Shown piece after piece: positions 48,301 to 60,300 of a stretch of DNA of 64,000 bases. Each line of letters begins with the position of its first letter. Position 1 is the first letter of the stretch. The notes under the pieces are model-generated. The model did not search any database. It was given only the letters and a program-made list of their open reading frames with translations, and was not told the origin of the DNA. Source of the stretch: Muricea muricata. Taxonomy: Eukaryota; Cnidaria; Anthozoa; Malacalcyonacea; Plexauridae. The translations under genes and the position numbers were made by a program. Location of the stretch: positions 11,881,300-11,945,299 of the forward strand of contig OY979730.1 in the NCBI GenBank assembly GCA_963855995.1, given 5' to 3'.

Positions 48301-51300
48301 GGTAGTTTCGCGCAGCCATGTATTACTCTCTATTTAAATACCATTATTACTCCGCAGCGAGAATCTACCACGCAGACGAGAGGGAAAGGCACTTGCTATG
48401 ACTTTTGGCGCCACTAAGATTCACTAGTAAACTTACCTCTACGTCATGCTCGGAGTAAAAGTCCGCAGTTCCTAGACTCGCGTACAACTGATAGCCCAAA
48501 TCTTTCAACGTCTTCACACTTGCAAGCATTTCATTCTTCGCTTTGAAACTTCCAATTGACAACAAAATACTCTCCTTTGGAACAGTCATACCCGTGCTGA
48601 TTAAACCTTAAAAATGTGCACAAATACGTTTGGTGCGAAAACGTGTACAATGGAAGTACGCCTGTATATAGCCTAAAGGGTGTACATGTACATCAGACTA
48701 CGTTGAATTTTCGAGAATTATTCCAAAGCATTTCTCGCATTCAGCCTTATGTAATACTCGACTCAGAGTGTTACATAAGTTAGAGTGGAGTACAAAGAAG
48801 CACTCATTTCATGGAAAATCTCGCCGCTTTGTGCTATAAGCTTTTTTTATTCAAGTCGAGGAAGAATGCTGTTTTTGGATGGTTCAAGAATGAAGGTGGT
48901 TTAACTAGTTCTATACTCAATGAAAGTAAGTGGAGACTCATTATATGTTTCGTTGCACTTATTAGTTGAGTTATTTGAGTTTGGACGAGGTTTGGGATAT
49001 AAGCGTCAGGCTCAAAGCACAAGGAGGTAAATTACCTTTACGATGTGAAGAGTATAAATGTACAACACTTCTAAAAGTACATGTGTCTTAATTTGAGTGG
49101 AAATCATCGAACATGTCTTCCATTCGGGTCGAACATGATTTCCATTCGAGTTAATACACATTCACCCTTTAGACATTATACCACATCGAGTTAAGTACCA
49201 CATGCTAATCGAAAACGCACATCAGGCTACCCTTCGGAGAGGCTGTTGTAAGCTGAAAAGACTCAGAAAATACCTTTGAGATAAGCTTCGTAGCGATTCT
49301 CTCCAAAACAAGCCACTTCTCCCGTGCTTGCCATTTCTACGCCTAGCATTGCATCCGCCCCAGCCAGACGAGCAAAAGAGAACTGAGGAACCTAAGGGGG
49401 AATGAAATTGACATGAAAACGTTCACGGGAGTCCAGTTCGTGGTTGCGTAAACTTACTAACCTTCACTCCGACACGGCCATTGCCGTTCAGTTCTACCAC
49501 GGGCTCAAGTTCTGCGTTGCATATGACGCGGGTTGCCAACGCTACGAAGTCGTGATTGAGAGTTTTGGAAACGAAGGGAAATGACCTTGACACCCTGAGG
49601 TTACATTCGATCACTTTTAGCTCGTTGTCCTGGAAATATATAGATTGGTCAGTCAAGGAGAAACCTACACTGAACTAACTTTATCTACACTGGATAGCTC
49701 TATCAGTTCTAGACTGTTATTCCTAGAGGTCCTGTAAGGATCATCTATTATTGATCCAGTGTTACTACAGGAGGAAACCTAAACTAAACTAACCTTATTT
49801 ATACTGGATAGCTCTATCAGTTCTAAACTGTTCTTCCTAGAGGTCCAGTAAGGATCATCTCTTATTGATCCAGTGTTACTACAGGAGGAAACCTAAACTA
49901 AACTAACTTTATTTATACTGGATAGCTCTATCAGTTCTAAACTTTTCTTCCTAAAGGTCCATCATCTCTTATTGACCACACCTTCTATTCACTGCTATAT
50001 TTTCCCAGCGCGTCTCTTACCTTAGCGATCAGTTGCATATTGAAGGGTCCGCTGACCATCAAAGCTTTTCCAATAGCATAACAAACACCCTTTATTTTCT
50101 CCATGGTCTCACTATTGATATCCTGAGCAGGAAGAACGAGCGTGGCGTCTCCAGAGTGCACTCCAGCATTCTCAACGTGTTCCGAGATGGCGAGAGCAAG
50201 AACTTCGCCATCACAAGCCACGGCATCCACATCAATCTCCTACACAGCCAAAAATTACCCAGAATGAACACCTTGTTGCAGGTTGATAAAAACAGAACAA
50301 TATTTTGCTGCCAACATTGTTCTAGGATGTTAACAATATCAAACAACACTGTTGAGCCTGAATCAGGTGTAACAAAGTTGGCAGCAAAAACTGTTCAGTG
50401 CTGTTTTCATCAACTTGGAACAAGTTGTTTATTTTTTGCTGTGTATGGGATTACACAGAGAGCAAAGTTATCAAAACCCAGATGTACACAACCACTTCAG
50501 ACTGATGCACAGCCGAAACCGCCACAGACCTTTTGTAGGTTTGTCAAGTTTAACAGCTTGTTGCAACTTGTCAACAAGTTTTCAATAAATTTTTCAATGT
50601 TGACCGCACTAGGTAAGGTGAACTATGCCTGATCACCGTGATAATCAAACCTACGACCAATTCCATCAAGTCTGTTAAAATGAGGCTAATTGTAACTTGT
50701 CATTCACAGATTTGCTACAACTTGTTGAAAGAACTTGCAGCAAGCCTGTGGATAACAAGTTTTGACAATTAACTTGCAACAAGTCTGTTGACAACTTGCA
50801 ACAGACTTGTCGTCAACAAGCTGTCGCAAGTCATGCGAACGCATCCTGATATCGGCTTGTTGATAACAAGTCTGTTGCAAGATGTCAACAGACTTGTTGG
50901 ATCTTGCACGTTTATGGCTGTGTAATTTAAATAAATTCAAAAATACTATTGTGATTGTCGACGTCATTTGTGGGTAGTACATTGAGTATTAGTACATAGA
51001 GAAACCAACGACGCATTTCCTACCTTTGCTTCCATGATAAACTTGGAAATGACAACAGGGTGTTCACGAGATACAGACGCAGTAACAGCCATGTATTCTG
51101 ACAGGTCATCGTCAGAAAACGAGACATACATCGCAGCACCGCTGAGCACGTACGACGGGCGCACAAGACAGGGATAACCAACTGTATTACAGAATTTTTT
51201 CGCTTCCTGAAACAGAAAGAAATGAATTGTTAGCACATTATTTTGTTGCCAGGTTCATGGCGTCAGACATACTTCTAAAGTAGTCAACTCCTTCCACTTG

Positions 51301-54300
51301 GGTTGTGAAATCTTGACGCTGTCCAACAATCTCGAAAACTTGAATCTGTTTTCCGCACTGTCGATCATTTCTGGCGAAGTACCCATAACTCGAACCTGAA
51401 AGACAATTAAACCATTCTCAGCTTTGCTCAAGAAAAACTAATCTTTGTAGACTAGTCTTAAAGAATACTCCGTTATTGATCCAGTGTTACTACAGGAATA
51501 AACCTAAACTAAGCTAACTTTATTTATACTGGATAGCCCTATCAGTTATAAACTGTTCTTCCTAGATGTACAGTAAGAATCATCTCTTATTGATCCTGTG
51601 TTAGTACAGCGTGAAAACTAAACTAAATTAACTTTATTTATACTGGATAGTTCTATCAGTTCTAAACTGTTCTTCCTAAAGGTCCAGTAAAGATCACCTC
51701 TTATTGATCCAGTGTTACTACAGGAGGAAACCTGAACTAATCTAACTATATTTGTAGTGGATAGCTCTATGAATTCTCAACTGTTTTCTTTTTTAGATCC
51801 AGCAACAGTCATTTCTTATCGATCTCTTCTTGGAATATATCTGACACACCTGGCTACGATGCAACGCCATGGCAATATTGTTTGGTAACTGTCCACCCAT
51901 GGACAGAACAACACCTTCTGGATTTTCCATTTCATAAATATCCATTACAGTCTAAAGCGAAAATAAACCCAGTTACTCTAGAAGCTCGATGCAAAGGTTT
52001 AGGTACCTTACTACAATCTGTTGTAAGCATTCTTCTCAGCCTGTCTGTGATGTTGTGATATCTGGATGCATACATCACCCGTTGTATAAAATGGTTTGTA
52101 CTTGAAAGCAATCACAAACAAAGCAATCCTCTAACCTCGTAAGAAATTTCGTCAAAATAGAGGCGGTCACATTCGTCGTAGTCTGTGCTGACTGTCTCTG
52201 GATTGTAGTTCACCATGATCGTTTGTTTGCCAAGCTGTGAATGAATGAACATATTGATTAGAAACCACTGGAAACTGGCTATATAGGAGTTAGGGAAATA
52301 TGAAATAGGGTATTGTGGTCACAATTCTGGCCTTCCAAGAGTTTAACCTCTACTCAAGGTCTTGAAATAATTGAGGAGAAAAGGCTGCCTTTACATTGAC
52401 ATCAGTCAAGGATTAGATTTCTACAAAAGGTGAATTGCGCTATCCACCAGATAGTGATTTTTCAACTGTCGCAGAAAGACATAAAAAGTAATGACACCAG
52501 GGATATTGAACTCGTAAGAGAAAAAAGTTACCGTTGGATAGCGCTATTCACTTTTCGTACAACTGACCGCTGTCGGGTAAATGCGCGCACCCAAGAATAA
52601 GAAACACTATGAATGAAATGAACAGTCTGATTTCTCGCTACTCACTCTGCGCAGCTCGCGAATGCAGCCAACAGCACACCAATCAAACTCTACGCTGCTT
52701 CCAATGCGATAGACGCCAGAACCTAATACCATCATAGCTCCGCCAGGGAAATCGAGGTCATTCTGGTCTCCACTGTATGTCAAGTACAGATAGTTTGTGA
52801 CAGCAGGATATTCGGCAGCCACTGTGTCGATTTGTTTTGCGCAAGGCATAATGTCCATTAATTTTCGAGCATGACGAACGCTGGCTTCAGTGCTGGAAAA
52901 TAGAAAATAGTATGATTAGTGCGAGGTGCAAGGTATGAATGAATGAATGAATGAATGAATGAATGAATGAATGATCAACTTTATTTTTGCACATTAGTCT
53001 CATTCAACGAAATGCTGATTTCCATGAGAGATGTGCTAAGAAAACTAAATTACTAATAAGAAATTACTAACTATTGATATATAAATGTTATTACTAAGCT
53101 AAATTCATGCAAATTCATGGTATTGTAAGGCATGGTATATGATATTGGTATCATATGGTATGTTATGCTGTTGTGTGTTTCGATGTGGTAAGGTATGGTG
53201 TACGCATATGGTATAGTATATGTATAGGTGGTTTCACAGTGGCGCGGAGATGTGAATTTTATGTTACAGTGACAAGAACAATATCTCACGAGTGAGCGCA
53301 GCGAACGGGTGTGATATCGTGAAATATTTTGAGCATTGTATGGATTTATCTACACTCGCGACACAAAAAACATACATATAAGAGCCTTCATAAATAAAAT
53401 ATTTCAGAACCCAACATTGGCTTTAAAAGTAGCATATATAGCTATCAAATTTAAAAACAACAATCTGAGCTACAAGAGAATTTAATGATTGCGAGTCCTT
53501 TTTATTTATCCACTGTGATCTTACGATACAGCCATGTGCAGTACAATAGTTTTAAGAACCTTTGAATAACTTTAGCGATTTGTTTATCAGAAAAGCCGAG
53601 TTTCTTTGCTCCGAGGAGTTGCGGTCGAGACAAATCATGAACCTACAACGGAGAACGTGCAGATAATCATCAGCTCAGCCAGCAATGGAACTGTATCGTG
53701 GTTTTTATTTAGCAATCATTTTATACTAACCTTCACATGGTTGTCTTTCAAGTTCTTCTTCAAATCAATGATATTTTTCATACGATACAAGAACCAGTGA
53801 TCAATTTTGGTCATTTCATACAGTTTTTCCACGCTATATCCCTCTTCCAAAGCAGCTGCTAGCACATGAATCCGTTTGTCTGATGGCTTCTTAAGTTCCT
53901 GCACAGAAGAATAAAGATTTGACATTAGTCAGGCTGTTAGCTAGCCCATATATTGTCCGCGTTGGATGTAGTCATTCAAATTGAGATAACAAAGAACTTT
54001 TCCAATCACATCTCAGTGGAAAATTTTTATTCTATCAGATGTATATTTTTGCTTTGTTGTTTTTGTCACACAACATTCACCAAGGAACAAGTTAATTCGC
54101 AACTCACATCTTCAGTGACTTCGCAGCCATTTGCATCAAAACCAATATTATGTTCATCCACCATCCTCAAAGCTTTCTGAAGAGCTTCTTCAAATTTACG
54201 ACCAATTGCCATGACCTCGCCGACACTTTTCATCGAGGAACCGATCTACGAAAGTTGAGGGGAAAAAGGTGTTAGCGAGAGGATGAAAGTTCTCATACAT

Positions 54301-57300
54301 TTGAATCCATCTCTATCCTCGACAATCCCTTAAACTATTAATTTTATTTCCCGTTATTACTCGTACCTTTGTGCTGACTCGGTTAAATTTCTTCAAGTCC
54401 CACCGAGGTACTTTGACAACAACGTAATCGAGGCTAGGCTCAAAGCAAGCCGTGGTCGAGTTGGTCACAGAGTTCTTGAGGTCAGGTAGAGGGATTCCTA
54501 GGGATAGCTTGGCAGCAACGTACGCCAGGGGATATCCAGTGGCCTTGGAAGCCAAGGCTGAGCTTCGAGACAATCGGGCGTTCACTTCGATGATGTAATA
54601 CTAAACGAGGTTAAATATTGAACCTTATAAATGACACGACCATCCAGTTCGTACACACAGCCAAAAACGGGCAAGTTGCAATAAATCTGCTGACATATAG
54701 CAACAGACTTGTTATCAACAAGCAGATACCAGCATGCGTTCACTTGTTGACGAGAAGTATGTTGCAAGTTGCATCACTGATTACAGACTTGTTGCAAGTT
54801 CATTGTCAAAACTTGTTATACACACGGTTGCTGCAAGTTGTTTCAACAACTGGCAACAAGTCCGCAAATGAGAAGTTGTAACAAGCCTGACTTCAACAGA
54901 CTTGTTGCAACTTGAAGTAATTGACACTTGTTTACAAGTTGCAGCAACCAGGGACAATTGACAATCTGGAACAAGTCTGCGACGGTCTTAGCTGTGTAGC
55001 TTAAGTTTCCTGCTCAAGAAAACTAACCTCGCTGGACAAAGGGTTCAATGCATACTGAATGTTGCACTCGCCGACAATGCCAAGATGTCGAATTAGCTTG
55101 ATCGCTGTCGTACGAAGCATGTTGTACTCAGCATTGCTCAACGTCTGACTTGGAGCGACCACTATCGATTCCCCAGTGTGGATACCAAGAGGATCCACAT
55201 TCTCCATGTTACACACCTAGCAAAACAACAACACGTAGCCATGGTTAAGATAGAAGCAAAAAAAAAAGATAGCAAATGCTTGGGAATAAATAAATCTATA
55301 TTTAGCCAGAGAGCGAGTAGTATCTTTTTATTATGACTAATCCTGGCAACACATCTATAATCTTTTCTGTTATGCGCTAAAATAGATATGTTTGAAAGTT
55401 TTAGTATGCGGGAAAGTGTGTAGAATTGGTATTTCTGGTACTGAAGGCTGGGCAACGATGAGAATTGTCAAGAATTGGAAATCACGCGATCTTGGTTAGG
55501 AGCTCTACTCGATTCTTTCCCAACACAATCATGTATTTTACTGAAATGAAAACAGTCAAAACACTCATTCTTTTATTTCAATTTTCAGCGTCAAGCTTAT
55601 GTGTAATATCTTCCGTAACCTATCGTGGTGTGTCCCAGTCATTACAAAGTATCCTGATAAGATTCCTGCCTTCTTTCGAAAACCTTAAGCCCTAGCCAAT
55701 CCAAAAACCAAGCCAGCAGACAACTTAAGGAAATAAAGAATCAAACATCTTGTATTCTCGATATCAAAGGAAAAACAAGAAAACGACAAAGTCGGTGATA
55801 TTAGGCGAAATAAAGACGAAGTATCACCGACTCCGTCGTTTTCTTGTTTTTTCTTACGTACCGAGAATGATGTCTATTTTTCGGATTTTGTTTTATTTTA
55901 TACCACCCAATCTAAAACAGCGTACTACCACTAGTGTAATAAGTTCCTTGTATGATTGCATGGTGAATATCAAACTAAAATATAAATTTGTGGAAACACC
56001 ACGTAAGTTTATCATCGCAGAGCTTTCGATCCGTAAGCTCGGATGTTCATCAGTGCTAATAATGATGCATTACTACTAGCACTGATGAAGATCCGAGCTT
56101 ACGGATCGAAATACTACAAGTGCATCCATCACATACCGTCACACAGTTATCATATGCATCCCGAACAACTTCATACTCGACTTCTTTCCATCCTTTCAAA
56201 GATTTATCGACCAGGACTTGCTTCGTGTGGGCGAAAGCAATCTTCGCCAATCTCTCCAACTCTTCTTCGTCTTCTGCGAAACCAGAACCCAGTCCACCGA
56301 GAGCAAACGCGGCGCGCACCATTACTGGGTAACCAAGCCTGGAGGCTGCGGCAACAACCTGTGAAATATAAGTAGCACTGAGCTCTGTGTATCTGGAGTA
56401 AGATCCCACGGAAAGCAAAGCGAAAGATGGCACAGTTCCAGCACCTTTCTTGACGTCCAATATCTCATTACTTTTCTAGTTTTTATGGTTCAGGCTCCAT
56501 TTAAAGGGAAATATTGCGGTTTTATGTTTGCTGAGAAAATGTGAAGTTAAGACACTGTTACACGCTGCAATTTTTCTTGCAACTTGCAACGCAATTCTAC
56601 TCTTTAGAGAAGTTAATAAATGAATGTCTGATATGTGAAGAGGAACAATTTTACATCTCTCCAGAGTAGAAATGCGTTGCACTTTGCAAGAAAATTGCAG
56701 CGCGAGACATAGTCTAGGTAAGGAATATGCTTTCAAAACTGTTCAAATTTTCCTCGTATTTTGAACATCAATTTCCGCTATGTTTGGCTTCTAATACTGG
56801 ATATACACTCCAGGTATATACCGAGTTCACGGGGTCGTACCTGCTCCATTGAATACGCGGCTTCGCTGGGGGCGCATTTTTCACCAATCTCGGAAAGTTT
56901 CTGAGAAAATAACTGACGATCTTCTGTGTCAATTATAGACTGTACGGGCGTACCAAGGATCTTGAGTTGATATTTGGCAAGGACGCCCTCTTCTTGCAGT
57001 TTTACCCCACAGTTTAGTGCAGTTTGTCCCCCAAACGAGAGCAGGATTCCGTTAGGTCGTTCACTTTCGATAACCTGGTTGAAACAGATCATTCATTCAC
57101 AATTCAGTGACGGTTATCACATTGAACTATTTATAAACCAGAGCGTTAACTTAACGCGACAGTTCTTTGGTCCTTATCGGCGACATAAGCATAAGCGACA
57201 AGACAAAAAATAAATTTTCCTCTGAAGTTTATACGAAGTTATTGCTTGTTGAATTGGGTTTTTCTCGTGCCATAGATTATGCTCGTAGTCTTATTGCTAG

Positions 57301-60300
57301 TGTCGATGCTTGTGTCGCACACTTTAACTTCATTTCTTTGTTTTGTCTTTTGTCTTAGTCACAGTAAGAAATAGAAAAGATTTAGCAATTTAGTTTATAA
57401 TACCTGGGTAACATACTCAGTCGTGATTGGTAAGAAATACACTCTGTCCGCTAAGCCCTTCGATGTCTGGACTGTCGCTATGTTGGGGTTTATAAGAACC
57501 GTTTGAACCCCTTCTTCTTTCAAAGCTTTTATGGCCTAAAAAATCAGGAAATAAGACCTTGAAGATAGAATAGAAGATGCTTTAATCAAACTCACTAATT
57601 TACAACACAAAGAACGAGACCTTACGCTATAGATCAAAACAGAACAGAAAAGGGAGAATGATAACGGGTCAACGAACGGACACGAAGTCCCAACCAGGCA
57701 AACCCCTTACACAAATTAGAACAATACTATTGACTAACAATATAAACATTGAAGGTAATGTTGCAGGAAACAGGAAAAAGTCCTAGTAAAGTAAGAGGGC
57801 GAGCAAGATGCTTTAGACAGGAAATAAATAAGACAATTTTTTTTTGGGGGGGGGATAATGATAATGTGGCTTTGGAGGCTTTCACCTCCAAAGCCGCTGT
57901 TTCGAGATTCTTTGTGGGACTTTCTCAATATCACTCGAACCCTATACTCCGGGGATTCCTCCAGGTACTTTTAAATTTGGTCCGGTTTCGTCCAAGAGGA
58001 AATTTGACCTGGTGGCTTAGGTAACGAGCGCCTACAGTAATTGGCACATGCTGTTTTGGTGCCCCTTTCCTTAATAAAATAAAATTCGACAGAAAATAAA
58101 CTGTAGGAATAAGTGCATCAGCAAAATGATTTGCAATAAAATGTTACCTGCGAACCGGAATAATCGAATTCACCAGCCTGGCCAATGGAGAGCCCTCCTG
58201 ATCCCAGGATCAATACTTTCTTCGGCCTAACCGAAGCATCAGATGTCACAGGCGTGAAAGAAAATCGCTTTTGAATCATTTCTTTAACGCTCACTTTCGC
58301 AGTTCCGGCTTTGCTCTCTCTTACAGACTGTAAAAAGACGTCAAATAGGCACTCGAGATCTGCTGGTCCGGCCGAGTGCTCGGGATGAAACTGGACGCTG
58401 AAGAACGGAGCCGTGTTGTGGATTATTCCCTCGTTTGTCTTGTCGTTCGCGTTCGTAAACAGTACAGACCAGTTGGAGGGCAAGGTTTTCGCGTCGACGG
58501 CGAAACCGTGGTTTTGTGTTGTAATGAAACAACGTTTCGATCCCTCGTGAATGCATGGCTGGTTGTGACCGCGGTTACCATATCTGCACAAAGTAAGAAA
58601 GTTTTACACGCGAACTGTCAACATTTTTTTGCAATGAGCTGCACAGCCAAAATGCCACAGACTTGGTGGAAATTGTCAGTTTCACAAGCTTGTGGCAACT
58701 TGTCAACATTTTGGAACAAACTTGTCAATTTCATCAAGTTGCAACAAGCTTGTTTAAATCAGGCTCGTTGCAGCTTGTCATTAATTGCAGGCTTGTCACA
58801 ACTTGTTGAAACAACTTGCAGCAAGCCTGTGGATAACAAGTTTTGAGAATCAACTTGCAAGAAGTCTGTTGACAACTTGTAAGAAACTTGTCGTCGACAA
58901 GCTGTCGCAAGCCATGAGAACGCATCCCGACAGCGATTTGTCGCCAACAAATCTGTTGCAAGATGTCAATATAATTGTTGTGACTTGCGTGTTTTTAGCT
59001 TTAGATCATGAGGGTAACATTCGCAAACAACAGACATGTAAGAAACAGCAAACAACAAGAAAGAACGCGTTACTTCATTTTATAGGTCTTGCATCCAACA
59101 GCAAGGGCCAACAATTGATGCCCCAAACAAATTCCAAACAATGGTTTCTTTTTGTTGTTGTTCAGAAGTTTTTTGATGTTCTCAATGGTCGCTGAGCATT
59201 GCGTAGGGTCTCCTGGACCATTGCTGAGAAATACTCCGTCAAATTCACCTAAGGAATACAAGAAGATATTTTTTCCTTGAAAGAAGCATTCTTTCTCATA
59301 CAAGAACTTAACTATGGTTCATGGCAAGATGTCCTCGGAGAAACCAAGACCGTATCTGGAAAGACATTAGCCTTTCTTATTCCTGTGAGTTGACTTTTAC
59401 TAGTGGAATATTATAGAGGTGTCTGTATTGGGGACAGGTCTGTATTGCAAAAAAAATATCTGTATTAGAAAGAGATGTCTGTATTAGAGAAAGATGTCTG
59501 TATTGAAAGAAGTGTCTGTATTAGAGAGGTGTCTGTATTAGAGAGGTGTCTGTATTAGAGAGATGTCTGTATTAGAGAGGTGTCTGTATTAGAGAGATGT
59601 CTGTATTAGAGAGAGATGTCTGTATTAGAGAGATGTCTGTATTAGAGAGGTGTCTGTATTAGAGAGATGTCTGTACTAGAAAGAGATGTCTGTACTAGAA
59701 AGAGATGTCTGTATTAGAGACAAATGTCTGTATTAGAGAGAAATGTCTGTATTAGACAGAAGTGTCTGTATTAGAGAGGTGTCCATATTAGCGAGATTTC
59801 TTTTCTTCGGCATATCCAGTTTATTTACCTCGAGTAAAATCATAGTTCCATGGAACCACTTCAACAGAAGCACCTCTCGACACAAGGCATCTGATTTGGT
59901 TATATTTCATTCCACAATCAACAGTGATTATCTTAACATCGCCATCTGGATTATACACTAAAGGTTTCTACAATGTCCAACAAATAGGTTGCAATTAGTA
60001 AACATTACAAGGTCTACTAGTTCCAAATGTTTTTCAGGGCTTCAAGTACACCAAACCTTTCCATCAATCCAGAGGTGCCTGAGGAAATGCAATTGGATTT
60101 GGAATAAGATAAAAAAACGGTTGTCAAATTGACAATGGAAAGACATTGGAGTACAGTAACTAGGAATTACGACAAACACAAGCTTTGATATTTGCCTATG
60201 CGATACTTTACCTCCAAGGAAACTTCTGCTACAAGATTTCTTTCATCAGGGTTATCAAACGAGACTGAGGATGGCTCAGTACCATCAATGATAATCTACC

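Larger units (their letters stand above)
47667..58583 (-). other. CAD: CAD exons 7-25: carbamoyl-phosphate synthetase and its regulatory domain
   Basis: After exon 7, exons are 57535-57404, 57074-56841, 56358-56137, 55216-55028, 54600-54367, 54245-54108, 53898-53731, 53642-53560, 52892-52646, 52234-52136, 51951-51850, 51395-51273, 51206-51024, 50239-50021, 49629-49462, 49391-49274, 48606-48437 and 47900-47667. Both ATP-grasp halves are present ([43 protein letters not shown]). The end is the allosteric domain that binds UMP and PRPP in the family. It holds RRSSSF with S1404 at the place of the mammalian PKA site S1406. Confidence 0.96.

Noticed and set aside
50033-50632. A 199-codon plus-strand frame
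   Set aside because: It is antisense to CAD exon 21 and then runs through two foldback elements.
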